NCBI RefSeq assembly: GCF_004798865.1
Contig: NW_025336480.1
Location: 20,399,522 to 20,463,521, forward strand
Length of the DNA: 64,000 nt
From: Varanus komodoensis
Lineage: Eukaryota; Chordata; Lepidosauria; Squamata; Varanidae
Reading direction: 5' to 3'
This document shows positions 13,466 to 24,854 of the stretch, in pieces. The position numbers and the translations under genes are program-made. Below the pieces are notes generated by a model. It worked only from the letters and a program-made list of their open reading frames with translations, was not told where the DNA came from and made no database searches. Numbering within the stretch: position 1 is the first letter of the stretch; the number at the start of each line of letters is the position of its first letter.

Positions 13466-13680
13466 CAGCACCACCTAGAGGTTATGCATGGGAAGAACAG
13501 GAAAGGAAGCTCAAGGTAAAGCTCAGACCTCAATTCTGCGATGAAACTGAAAGTGAATACAGCAATTAAGAGCTTTTCTGCATGAGACTGTTAATCCACC
13601 GTATCTGCTTTGGGTTCCATGTCAGAACTGAGGTAATTTCCTTCCCTGCTCTTCTATTACATAACCCCTAGGTGGCACTG
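13466..13680. mobile_element. MITE with ~43-bp terminal inverted repeats (hAT-like)
   Basis: The left end starts CAGCACCACCTAGAGGTTAT. The right end, reverse complemented, starts CAGTGCCACCTAGGGGTTAT. The match continues inward (GGGAAGAACAGGAAAGGAA against AGAAGAGCAGGGAAGGAA) with scattered mismatches. The element is 215 bp and has no room for a transposase. The CAG termini suggest hAT. The flanking 8-mers (CTGGAAGC and TGGTATAG) are not a recognisable duplication, so the copy is old or the superfamily is wrong. Confidence 0.7.
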
Positions 13681-16600
13681 TGGTATAGCAGACTAGTGCA
13701 AATACATTTGCTGTAGTTTGGTTTCTTTTGCTTTAACAATGAAATGCTACATTTTCCCTACTGAAAATCATCATCATCATCCCTTGTGAAAAGTGTTGTT
13801 TAGGCACAGAAGTGAAACTGGAGAGTCACACGCTGTCATAAGAACATGTAAACAATCATGAATAAGGAACAATGAATGCACAACAAATGCCTCATGCAGA
13901 AAAGGTCTAATAGTCTTGTCTCTCCATTAACAGAAGAGGTGAGTGGGAGGGCAATTTTTGCCACAAGAAGTGTGCACAGGTGATGGGAACTGAATCTTTC
14001 TCCACTTTCTCCATCTTCCTCCACCCTGCCTCTTTACCACAGAATACACTTTTCTCCCGGCCAAATCTAATAGTATAAATGAGATGAAGTAGAGAGAGAA
14101 ATGCAGGAGGAGGTGAGGTGGGGGGTGCCATGCCTCCTGCCTTGCACATGCTTGGTTAAAAAGATCAGGATATGATAAATACATGAACAACCAACGTGAC
14201 ACTAACCTTAACAACTGATTTGGCCCATAACCACTCAACCTTTTAAAAAGAGGACTAATCCCCTTGAAAAGATGTGATAGGGAACCCCAAAAAGGGGAGA
14301 CTTATTTCATCCACACCATTTAAAAAAATCAGATCAGACTTGCTTTCCCTACCCCATTAATGAAGTCAGCAAAATAGCCCCCACTGCCTGTCTTTAATTA
14401 TAGTTATGCGTGTTGCCTGGAATGAATCCAAGTAACCCATTAGAAAAACAAATCAAACAAGCACCAGGACATCTAAGGGGTAGGTGCCCTACAGAGGTGC
14501 ACACACCCCCTACTAGAACCTAGTTTTCTTCTTCCAGGAAAATTACTTTATATAATGGGGGGGGGGGACTATTTATAGTTCTTCGATATAACAATCGTAT
14601 TAATTCTCAAAGCACTTTACAAAAGGAAAAAGGCATCACAATTGTGAAGCAAAGTGATTTTCCAAGGTCATCCACCAGAACACTTGGAGATGCAGAACAG
14701 TGTCCAAATTCCAGAGATTCAGATTCAGCTAACCATTCCTCCAGGTACTGAAACCACCACAGGTAGCTTATTCAGACATGGTACACCTGTAAGCACCACA
14801 AGGTCTGTTGCACAGAAATGCTGTCATATCCATCAAATCCCTCTGTCTCTATAGAAGGTTTCTACAGAATTTATGTGACTTCAAGTCCACTCTGAATCAT
14901 CCTAAAACTAGTTGGAACAGGTAGAAATCACCTAATAAATGCAAGATATTTTCTATCGTTCAAGCCCGTAGTGGAGACTCTACTAAAAAAAGAAAGCAGA
15001 AAGCCATTCCAGATACTGTGCTCTCTCTCATGTGATCAAGCACAGGAGGAAATCTTTCTCAACAGTGCCTAAAGAACAACAGGACGTATGCATGATTCGC
15101 CACAAGCAGGGATTACAGTCATCAGAGTGGCATCCAAAGCTGAACATTAAAAAGGAGGTGTGCTTCAGACAGCAGGCAGAGAAGAACGGCACGCTGGAGG
15201 AGAAGCAAATGCGCAGTCCAAGCTGAGCCTAAAAGTCATTCCACCCAAGCGAGGGAAGTCCCTTCATGAACCTCTGAGATGGACTACGAGTGTGTGAACT
15301 GATTCCTGCTGAAATCTATAGTATGTACAATAATTCTAACTGATGGGTGGTAAAAGAAAGAAAGGAAAGGAAAAGGAAAAAGGAACAGAAAAAGAAAGTG
15401 TAGCAGTTCTACAGGAACTTCAACTTTTTATTTTCCTAAAGATGCAATCTCTGATGTCATTACAAGCAACATCATTCTGTGTTACAGTTTGACAGTTCAG
15501 CTTTTCTTTAGAATGCTACCTACTTTATATGTACAGATTGCCCAGACCTTTTCACCATGCAGGGCATACAGTAAGGCATGAATGTCTGAGGAGAGGCCTC
15601 ACCCCTGCCCACCAACCCCAGAAGAATGTCTGAGATTTCCTTGTCTCTAGAGAGAAATCAAAGAAATTGGGCATTTTAAAGCACTGTCATTACTATTATT
15701 CCATCCTAAAGAGCTGCCTGCCACAGGAGAAATAGAGGTTTGGGCAGCACTAGGGAGACATAATTTAATGATCTTAGCAAACTTTCACTGCAGAGTCCAG
15801 ACATCCCAGGAAATATCGAGGATAATGTGGAACGGGTTTCTTTACTTTTAATTCCTTCTCTGACTTGTGAAGACATTTCTAATAGCAATCTTGACTTTCC
15901 TAGCTCTACATGGGAGCCAGAGTCCTGATATTTAATGTTTCCTGTAATCCACATTGGTCGCATTTAATAAGAGCAAACTGCAACTTTGTTAAAGCATCTT
16001 TTCCCCAGCTTGATAAACAAAGAGAGATTGTATTAAGGAGGAGAAACTGGCAACACTTCCCCCTCTTGCATTGAAAGCATGAAATAAAAGAGTACACACA
16101 TCCACTACGAAAAACACGCTCAAATGTGCCACACCCCAACCAGCAGTCCTCCAAAATGTCAACACGAACTGCATTATTAATTTTCCAAGTTGGTGACCTT
16201 TACTTTTCCATGCATCACCAAACTGGTAATATGAAGAGTAGCTCTCTTCACGTAAGGACAAGTTTCTTAGGCCTGATCAGAACCACATCTCACAGCAAGG
16301 CTCTTTGTAAGGTTGCTGGTGGCAACCTTCACTTTTCCAGACCGGCTACAACAAAGCAGGCACTTCCTAATTTCACCTCTGCATCTCTGATGGCCAGCTA
16401 AAGCCTGCTGTTACAGCACAGGACTACCCCAAAACGGCTCCCGAGCTGAAGCCAAGCTGGACAACGCAGCGCCATTTTGCATCCAAAGTCAGCAACAAGG
16501 TAGGCATGGCTGGGCCCCTGCCAAGGACCGGCATGTGAGCAGGGGCGTTGTGACAAAAGTGCCCTGGGCTTGCTCCTCCACTTCGCCGCTGCGGTCTCCG

Positions 16601-16802
16601 CTTCACCCGCCTGTCAGTCTGGGCCAGGTGAGGAATTTTGGTGGATGCCATTTGCTCACTGGCTCTCTGCCTGTCAAGCAAGCAAGTGCTGGATGTAAGA
16701 AAGAGGACAAGAAGCCAGAGCAGCTGCTGATCATGGAAGACTCGCCAAGGAGCACAGTTCTCTTGCCCAACAGTCACAAAAAGCACAGAGCCAGTGCTGT
16801 TT
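13681..16802. other. Unassigned non-coding stretch
   Basis: No gene or mobile element recognised. An 11-G run lies at 14,557-14,567, and a purine-rich tract lies around 15,355-15,400. Confidence 0.45.
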
Positions 16803-16918
16803 GCCTCACGTTCCTGATTTTATACTGTTCTTTAAATATGCTATTGTGAACCACCCAGATAGCTTCAGCTGTTGAGCAATATAGAAATCGCGTTAATTAA
16901 TTAATTAATTAATTAATA
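16803..16918 (+). mobile_element. L2-type LINE 3' tail
   Basis: GTGAACCACCCAGATAGCTT, CAGCTGTTGAGCAATATAGA and the terminal (AATT)n array at 16,893-16,917 are the 3' terminus of the squamate L2-type LINE (typical GTGAACCGCCCAGAGAGCTT, then a hairpin and a (AATA)n-like tail). Only the tail remains. Confidence 0.7.
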
Positions 16919-17389
16919 ACAGTACTCTCCCTCTCATATATTTCCTCTACTTTGAGGTGCAAAACTAATCCAGAACTTCCAAATAAAGAAAGAAGGAAGT
17001 ATTCATTTTTCAAAAATTACTTTCCCCACTCTAGAAAATGTAGCACAGAGAGACTAAGTCAGACTCACCATTCTTCTTAAGTTTTATTCTTAAGCAAGCC
17101 ATTCCAGTAGTGCAATTGTAAAGGTTTCCAGGGAACAACTCCACTGATAAAGGATCGTGATAATCTAAAATTGGCAAAAGCTGGTGTGTTTTTGCAGAAT
17201 GGCTACGAGTGAAACCCTATGCATGTTTTGACAGAAAAAGGGGTCCTACAATCTCTAGGACTTTTTCCTGTCTGAACATGCTTATGTTTGTGCCTTAAGA
17301 GTTCTTAATTAGGGCCACGAAGTTTTTGGATCAAGCCTCAGGTAAGCCATCACTCACCTGGGTACATGTCGTGAGCAGAGACGACTAGA

Positions 17390-17460
17390 GCCAGGGGTCA
17401 GACTAGATGGCCCGGGAGACCCCTTCTGACTCGCTCTGTTTCTGTATTTCTATGTTTCTA
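17390..17460 (+). mobile_element. CR1 LINE 3' tip
   Basis: GGTCAGACTAGATGGCCCGG, then CCCCTTCTGACTC, then TTCTATGTTTCTA is the last ~70 bp of a CR1 element, diverged at the tail. Confidence 0.65.
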
Positions 17461-18055
17461 AATTCACACTCAGCAAAGTGCTACACTCTGCATTGTGGAG
17501 AAACAGAAGAATTACTTCTCTAGGCCGTCAAATGCCCTTGTTGCCTCCCAAGTACATTGGATGAGTGGATGGGTCTTGAGCAAGGAAATAGTATAGACAT
17601 GATAGAAAATAAGTGCTTGGAAGAAAATGCTCTTGCTAAAATATTCTTGAATATATTTTCAGTCCTTCCACACTCAATGCACTAGATTGATGGCAGAAGG
17701 GAGATATTTACAGTTGGTCCAGTGGAAGAGAGAGCAGAGGGTAACAGCCAGCTTTCCACCAAAGTTTAACAAGTCTAAGGGACAGCAAGCTATTACAAGA
17801 AGCAACACTACAGGAATGCAGATCTAAAGGTACAGGGACAAATGTATTCTGGTTTGCTCTTGGATCCATCAGTATCAATGATGGAGAACTAAAGTGGGTT
17901 ATATGTGGGAGTATCTTTAAAAATGGTCCAGAGACTTTGACTAGTGCAAACCAAGGGCTTGTGGACAGGGACTGGCCAGCCAATACATTAGGTCCATTCT
18001 CTGGCATCCACACTTGCTTCCGGTCCACTTTGGGTGCAATGTAAAGTGCTCGTTT
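17461..18055. other. Unassigned non-coding stretch
   Basis: No recognisable gene or repeat. The minus frame at 17,708-18,028 (106 codons) shows no known motif. Confidence 0.4.
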
Positions 18056-18522
18056 AACTTTTATGGCTCAAACACTTTGGGGACAGGTTACCTGAAGAAG
18101 CATCTCCTTACATATTTTCTCATTTGAACCCCAAGATTGAGATCTGAGGCCATTCTCCTGACGCCCCACCAAATGAGGTGAGTAGCTATGAAAGAGAAGC
18201 CATTATTTTCCGCTGGTATTCTGCCCTCCCCAAAGAAGCTTGCTTGTTGCCTGCCTCACGGTCCTTCCTATGCAGCACATCTTCTTTTCGGCAGGCATTT
18301 CAAAAACCATTTTGCAATGTTGTTAGAATTTTGCAAGGTTCTACCTCTGTTCCTGGTTTACTTTTATCATGTGCTGTCACTGCTTCTATCTGACTTGTCT
18401 GATTATTATTGTTTTATTTGTACTTCCTATTGTACATTTTTAGTTGCACAGTATCCAACAAAATTAGGTTATTTATCAGTTTCAAATGGAATCTGTCAAA
18501 TAAAAATCAATCAGTCAGTCCG
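18056..18522 (+). mobile_element. L2-type LINE 3' end
   Basis: The segment aligns in layout with other L2 3' ends in this window. The C-terminal reverse-transcriptase protein remnant is around 18,060-18,340 and includes GGCATTTCAAAAACC in place of the usual 'FRRQAKTFLF' codons. An AT-rich 3' UTR follows, ending in AAATAAAAATCAATCAGTCAG. It is strongly diverged and frame-broken. Confidence 0.55.
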
Positions 18523-20053
18523 TTCGTCCATGAGGAACAGCATTTTCAGAAACACCTCAACCTTTTTCATAATCGTTCCCATTCATACAGTGCTGAACAA
18601 CAGGAGGTGTTTTTAAAAGCAAGCTTTTTTAGTGCTTCCAGATGAGGTTTTTATTGTGCAATCACCCTATTTCATTCATAGAATTCCACTCATTTCTGCT
18701 CTCAGTTTGTAGCCCTCACATGCTTTCCCACCATTCTGCTATCCTTTTTTTCCCTGGAAGAAAAGCTGGAAAAGTGGCACAAAGTCTTTTAGGACAGCTA
18801 GAAGCCCTCCATCTGGAAGCACCTTGTCACCTGTGCTGAAATTACTTTCTCACTAATAAAGTCAAGTTTTACCAGGATCTCTCCCATGCCAGAATTCTGT
18901 TTACTGCATATACCATGTGATAATATCATGAGCCAGAGAGCCCCTAAAGGCAACCTAGTCTGTATAATTACTGTTAATTACTAAAACATCCCCTTCAGTG
19001 ACACAAAGCACAGCAATGAGCACCTAGTCAGTCACCCAAGCAAGCGGAAGCGTGATAGAACAAACAGAGTAATTTCCCTTGATCTGGGAGCTTTAAGAGT
19101 TGCAGGAGAGTCAGTGCAAAAGAGGCATGCACGGATGCAGCCGGGCTCCTTAGCCAGGCCCTTGGCCTTCCTGAGACCATGTTCAAGGACAAGGTTTCTA
19201 CCAAGGGAAGCAGCAACTTGGAGCTGCAGGCACCTGGAGGATACTTCAGCCCTAGGGGGGCATTTGCCCGTTTCTGTGTAGCGCTAAGATATAGAGGGGG
19301 ATGTGGGCACGCACATAAGCTCTGCCCCAGAATCCCCTTGATGGGGCTTCCAGTTATACATCCCTGCCGTGAGTGCAGAGCTCCTGGGGTAAGAAACTCT
19401 TGCTGTGATCCAGCCAGGAGCGTTGGCTATGGGGCAGTAGAGAAATTTAATAGTAATAGCCGTAGCAATAAGAACAGTCCTATTCAGGTTACGTATAACA
19501 AGGGGTTAAAATGAGGGGAGGCAGCCTCCACGCCACTCTTCCCCCTTGCCCCCTGGAGGGGGTCTGCCTGAAGGGAAGAGCCAACTCTTTTCATGTGGGT
19601 CCTCCATGAGATTTGGCGCACAGGTCCGCTGCCTTCTGACCAGAGGGGGGATGTGCATGGATTAAAGGGGCCCTGGTCTTCAGAGAGCTTGCTCCTCAAG
19701 CAGGAAGCCTGTGGCATGCCCTCTTCCCACTGAATTCAACTCCCCTTTGAACAAATGAATAAGGCCCCGTTAAAGCAGGGCTTGTGAGAACACCGTAGCT
19801 GCATTCAGCCGTGGTCTTTTCAGACCTGCACACTTCGTGTGCCGGGTTCCAGGTACAGGGGATGCTGGGAGTGGGGCATCCATGTTCCACTACACCCACG
19901 AGCAGGCAGAGGTTATCTTTCTGCAACCTCTGATCCAAATTCCTGTTCGCCTTGCTCATATTACAGGGTACATGCTTGAAAGATCAGTGATAAATAACTT
20001 CATTTTTTATCTGGGATCATTTGGTTTAGGAAAAAGGAAATTAATGGGGAACA
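18523..20053. other. Unassigned non-coding stretch
   Basis: No recognisable gene. Chance frames overlap on both strands between 19,179 and 19,959 without any motif. Confidence 0.4.
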
Positions 20054-20467
20054 TGGTAGAGATTACAAAAATTATGCATGTGGTGTCTTTTCACCCTTAT
20101 ACTAGAACCCAGAACCATCCCAGGGAGCTGAACGGTAGGCAAGATGCAAGGGCACAGTGCGTGGTTAAACTATGGAATTTGCTATCACAAATCTAGAAGC
20201 CTTTAAAAGGTGATCAGACAAATGTATGGAGGCGAAGGCTACCAGAGGAAAGGGGCCCTGATGGCTACACGCTGCTCCCAGGATCAGTGGTTGTATTTCT
20301 CTGTTTGCCAGATCTGAGAGAACAGGAGCTGGGGGTGCAGTTGCCCCCACGTCCTGCTCTGGGCCTCCTGCAGGCAAGTGATTGGCCCCTGTGTGAACAG
20401 AACAGAACACTGGACTGGGAGGATCCTTGGCTGGAAGTGGCTTGGCACAGCTTCTCTTATGGTTACG
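20054..20467 (+). mobile_element. CR1 LINE 3' end
   Basis: The order of diagnostic phrases is that of a reptile CR1 3' region: AAAATTATGCATG, ACTAGAACCCAGAACCATCC, GTGGTTAAACTATGGAATTT, TTTAAAAGGTGATCAGACAA, CCTGCAGGCAAGTGATTGGC and AACACTGGACTGGGAGGATC. The frame 20,287-20,484 that crosses it is not a gene. The copy is old, and its terminal repeat is hardly visible. Confidence 0.75.
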
Positions 20468-21624
20468 CTGCAGCTTCACCTTAGGGTGCACAGCAGCCCC
20501 AGAGAAAAGTTCAGGATGATTCTATTCCTTCCAGCATAACTTTGTTTTGTTAAAATGAATGCAGCATAATTAGGAGCTCTCCCATCAAGAAAAATCTAAC
20601 CACAGGACCAGAAACACAACTTATGGAGTTATTTTATATGTGGCATAAGAAGGCTGTGCACATGTTTCTTCTAGTAATGCACTCCATTTCCTTAATGGTA
20701 CTTAATTTTTACTAGTCAGATGAGTTACTTAATACAAAACTGAATAGATTTAACAATCAAGTCACCCTCTCATATCTTGAAATCACTAAAAATGTTTTAA
20801 ATCCTTTTAAAAAAACAACAACTTGTGGTCCAAGACATATTGCCTGAGTTTCAAAGTATAGTGGAGTTACGGTTGCACAATTGGGGTGGGGGGAGCTTGG
20901 CTGTTCATTTGCACTGTGACTTCTGGAGTCCCCTGCTCTGCACTGTTGGGGTTCACCCAGGACATTGTTGCGTGGGGTGAGCAGCAGCTGGGAGGGAAGA
21001 ATTGGCAGAAATCCTTGCATAAAGCAAAAAGCACTTGCTTGTTCTATTGGATCAAAGTGTCCTTTGCACATCAGCTCATAGCTGATCAGTAACACAAAAA
21101 ATAAAAGCAACTGATCAGAACTGCATTTCAATGAAGGTGAGAGAGAAGTCCCTAGCTAGAGGAAGACTGAATTACGAGCGCTCACAGCAGCACAGCCTCA
21201 CCTAGGCACGCTCTCCTGGGCTCAGCTTCAGGCTCTTATTTCCCTTTTCAAAGAACTCCCACATTCAGCAGGGCTTTCGCAGATGCTAGCTCAGTCTTCT
21301 AACTTCTTCACTAGAGGCTGTCACAAAGCAGTGTAATAGGCATTCCTATAAGGAACAGTTGTGCTTGTGTGTGTCAGAGCCGATCGAGGATTTCCCACAT
21401 TTTCTTCTCTACAGTCCCTTTTATAGCACCTCTCTTCTTACCATCCTTCCTGGATGAGATCCCAGGATATCATGTTGAACAGATCATGATGAGTGGCTTG
21501 TTGAGAAATAAGTCGAACGCCAGCCTTGAAGGTTGCAGATGGGGTTGTAAAAGCCTGAAAAATATGGGAGGCTACATGCCAAGATGGGGCCTTTCAGGCA
21601 CAGGTGACTGCCAAGATTATTTCT
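20468..21624. other. Unassigned non-coding stretch
   Basis: No gene or element recognised. The minus frame 20,757-21,131 shows no motif. Confidence 0.4.
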
Positions 21625-22435
21625 ATTTTGTTTTATTTAACTGGTATGTGTTTGTTTGTTTATTGGGGTTCTATACATGGTCCATAGTTTTAAAATTCTC
21701 TGAGAAGTTTACAAAAAATTAAAAGCATTGAAATATACATTAAAACATAATTGGGATACATAATTATTAAAACATTATATCAAACATTAATAAAAATAGA
21801 CATTTATTTATTAGATTTATATCCTGCCCCATTAGCCAAAAAGGCTAAAAGTTAGCTAAAATTGAAAGCCACTACAACAAATAGTCACGAACACCCAGAG
21901 TAGGTGGCACGCTCACTCAGGAAAGGATTTGGTAAAGAAATTACCAAGCTCTGAAACTTGTTATACTTGGCACCTCACAGTCACTGGGGGAAGATCCTTC
22001 CATAAACGCTTGGCTCAGTGCAGAAGGCCTGCTTACTGGTTGTTGGGAGACGGCAGTCTGCAGCCGGTCCCAGGTTGCTCAAGGTTGTATACGCCAACAG
22101 CAAGTTCTGGTGCGATCTGTACACAGCAGCTACATTCTGCACTAGCTACAGATTTCAGAGCAAGTGTGAGGGCGCCCCACACAAAGTGCATGGTGGCTCA
22201 ATGTGAGGTCGCGAAAGTGTGGCCTGCAGTGTGAAAAGGTACAGCAGACATATGAAGCTGAGTTGGTGATAGGTTCTCCTCACCACAGAAGCCACTTGGG
22301 CCTCCAGTGACAACAGTGAATCCAGGAGCACCTCCAAATGATACACCTGTTCTTCTGATGGAGGGCAACCACATCTAGAAACTCCCCAATACCCTTACTG
22401 GGGAAGCGCCTACGCAGAGTCCCCACCTTGTTGGG

Positions 22436-23157
22436 ATGCAGTCCCCGGCCGCCCCTTGAGATCTGCGGGAGAGGCCCTTCTCCGGGAACCCTCCGTGAAA
22501 GAAATTAGGAGGGTAGGTACTCAGAGGAGGGCTTTCTCTGCGGTGGCGCCTAAGTTATGGAATGCGCTCCCCAGAGAGGTCTGCCTGGCACCGTCGTTAT
22601 TTGTTTTTCGGCGCCAGGCAAAGACCTTTTTATTTAAGTGGCAGTTTAATTGTTAATATTATTGGATTTTATCTGGCCAGGGCAGCTTATTTTATATTGT
22701 TATTTTTGTATTTTTAATTTTAATGTTTATATTTTTAATTTAATGTTATTTATTTTTAACTTATTGTTGTAAGCCGCCCCATTCGCCGAAGCCTCGGGGC
22801 GGCTTACAACNNNNNNNNNNNNNNNNNNNNNNNNNNNNNNNNNNNNNNNNNNNNNNNNNNNNNNNNNNNNNNNNNNNNNNNNNNNNNNNNNNNNNNNNNN
22901 NNNNNNNNNNTAAAAAGGTCTTTGCCTGGCGCCGAAAAACAAATAACGACGGTGCCAGGCAGACCTTTTTATTTAAGTGGCAGTTTAATTGTTAATATTA
23001 TTGGATTTTATCTGGCCAGGGCAGCTTATTTTATATTGTTATTTTTGTATTTTTAATTTTAATGTTTATATTTTTAATTTAATGTTATTTATTTTTAACT
23101 TATTGTTGTAAGCCGCCCCGAGGCTTCGGCGAATGGGGCGGCATAAAAATGTTTTAA

Positions 23158-23188
<31 letters not shown>
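22436..23188 (+). mobile_element. L2-type LINE 3' end, folded forward-reverse-forward
   Basis: This is a 5'-truncated L2-type 3' end inserted opposite to the older L2 around it. The plus frame from 22,456 encodes RSAGEALLREP, RRAFSAVAPKLWNALPREV and FRRQAKTFLFK, the usual L2 ORF2 C-terminus. Next are an AT-rich 3' UTR, a GC hairpin and an (AATA)n tail to 23,188. The copy is rearranged. Forward sequence runs to 22,780, reverse-complement sequence occupies 22,773-22,810 and 22,911-22,965 on either side of a 100-N gap, and forward sequence resumes at 22,966. The two forward 3' UTR copies (22,627-22,780 and 22,966-23,119) look identical by eye. Confidence 0.85.
22811..22910. other. Assembly gap (100 N)
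   Basis: Exactly 100 N, the usual placeholder for a gap of unknown size. It sits inside the inverted copy of the L2 3' end, so the missing bases are probably the middle of that inverted copy. Confidence 0.99.
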
Positions 23189-24320
23189 GAACATGGACAC
23201 TCTCCTGGGTCAGGTGTTATGCAGAAATAGAGGTTATCAGCACGCTGATGACACCTTGCCCCAAACGCCTCATGACCTCCCCTAGTAGCTGCACATGGGA
23301 ATTCGACAGGAGGGCAGACAAGCTGGCACCCTGACACAACCTGCTGCACGGGTTCCACCCCCAGGCGAGTCTCCAGAACCGTCCCTGCAGGCAGGAGCAG
23401 AGTCACGGCAGCAGCGTGTCCGCAGCTCTCAGCTCCCCCAGGCAATCCAAAGGACAACCCTGCTCAATGGTGCCAAGAGCTGCTGAGTGATCAGAGAGGA
23501 TCAGTGCAGTCTCTCACGCCAGCATCCCTAGTGGTGAGCAAGGCCAATTCTTTTCCAAGCCCAGGCCTGAACTCCGACTGCAGTGGGTCAAAATGAACGG
23601 CATCTTCCAAGAACATCTGCAGCCACCCCACTGCAATCCTCTCAAGCACTTTGCCCAGAAGTGGGGTATTTAGTGCCTGACCAGTAGCTGGATCCAGGCA
23701 GGGCATTTTCAGAAGTGGGTGTACCACTGCTCCTTCAAGGTGGCAGGCACCACTCCGTCATGCAAAGACATATTCGCCACTCCTTGCATTCTCCCAGCCA
23801 GGTCTTGCTGACGTTCTTAAATGAAGGGCAAGGGCCTAGAGATTTGGCTTTGGTCATAGGCCAAACAGCTCCAAGACTTTGACTTCTTCGGACCTCAAAC
23901 CCCGAAACTCATTCCATACTACTGAACTAGCCAGGACACTGGATAGTTCATCAGATTCTGTACTGCAAGTTGCACTCAAGCCAGCATGAAGCTGAGTGAT
24001 TTTATCCTCAGAGTGCCTGGCAAAAATAATCAAATATGCTTGAGGTCTCCAACATAGGATTTACTAGGGACGATGATGACAAACCCTGAACCACTTGGAA
24101 AAATTCTTCTGGATGGTTTCTTAAGGATGCACCAGATGCAGTAAAGTAGGCCCTTTTTGCTGTCCTCACCATCATGCAGTAGGCCAGGCTGAGGGCTTTC
24201 ACTGGGGTCCCGTTGGCCTCACAGCAAGTTATATGCCACTTACGCTCTAGCCATCTCCCAGCCCATTTCATGACCTGGAGCACAGCAGGTGTCGTGAGCC
24301 GGGATTCCCCCTTTGCACAT

Positions 24321-24539
24321 TCAAAACCCCCAGACCTTTTTTCTTGCAAAAGTGTTCTTTATTGGCTGAGAAGCACGTAATGCCCAGAATGAATCTCTGA
24401 GCATGCACAGATAACATTTTGGAACCCAATCTATTAATCGCCTCCAGGAATTCTCCTTATGAGCATCGCTGGGCCCATCCCTTTGGGAGGAGCCTTCAGA
24501 ATACGAGCACCCCTCCATCCATGCGGCAATCCTATAATT
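24321..24539. other. Unassigned stretch between L2 fossil and hAT MITE
   Basis: This stretch does not continue the L2 reading frame. On the minus strand it contains an AATAAA word at about 24,357-24,362. I cannot assign it to a family, and I cannot define paired ends. Confidence 0.35.
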
Positions 24540-24846
24540 CAGGGGTCCTCAACCTTTTTGAACAGGGGGCCAGTTGACAGGTGCCAGCAGTGGCCACAGG
24601 CTGCCAAGGCGGTGCCGGCGGGGAGGCGCAGGCCAGTGTGGGGCTGGGGCGCTCGTGCATGCCTGCGAGGCAGAGACGGGAGGGCACGGGGTGAGGCACC
24701 GGCTTGCTCACAAGGAGATTGTTTTCTCCAAGCGTTTCCAAAACAACCTCCTCATGAACAAGCGAGTGCAAAACCTGTGGGGCGGGCCGGTTAAAAGGGC
24801 ATGGAGGGCCTGATCCGGCCCGCGGGCCTTAGTTTGAGCACCCATG
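24540..24846. mobile_element. hAT MITE with perfect 8-bp target duplication
   Basis: The element starts CAGGGGTCCTCAACC and its other end, reverse complemented, starts CATGGGTGCTCAAAC. It is flanked on both sides by CTATAATT (24,532-24,539 and 24,847-24,854), the 8-bp duplication expected of hAT. Inner words GGGGGCCAG and GGCCCGCGGGCC are typical of this common amniote hAT group. At 307 bp with a GC-rich filler it is non-autonomous. Confidence 0.9.
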
Positions 24847-24854
24847 CTATAATT

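Larger units (their letters stand above)
21625..24320 (-). mobile_element. L2-type LINE, long reverse-transcriptase fossil
   Basis: Reading the minus strand from 24,320 to 21,625 gives an L2-clade ORF2 in order. First comes the pre-RT region with KWAGRWLERKW and RTAKRAYFTASGAS (about 24,270-24,080). Next are the RT N-terminal motifs VVHPLLKMPCLDP, LGKVLERIAVGWLQ and HFDPLQSEFRPGLG (23,727-23,530). Then come LSDHSAALGTI, FGARCHQRADN (23,270-23,220, where HQYADD would be expected) and TPDPGEC. After an unrelated plus-strand insert (22,436-23,188) it resumes with LHPNKVGTL, then LEVLLDSLLSLEAQVASVV (about 22,340-22,280), and ends in an AT-rich tail near 21,625. Many stops and frame changes make it dead. 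The catalytic YADD is degraded to RADN. Family assignment is by motif order. Confidence 0.85.
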
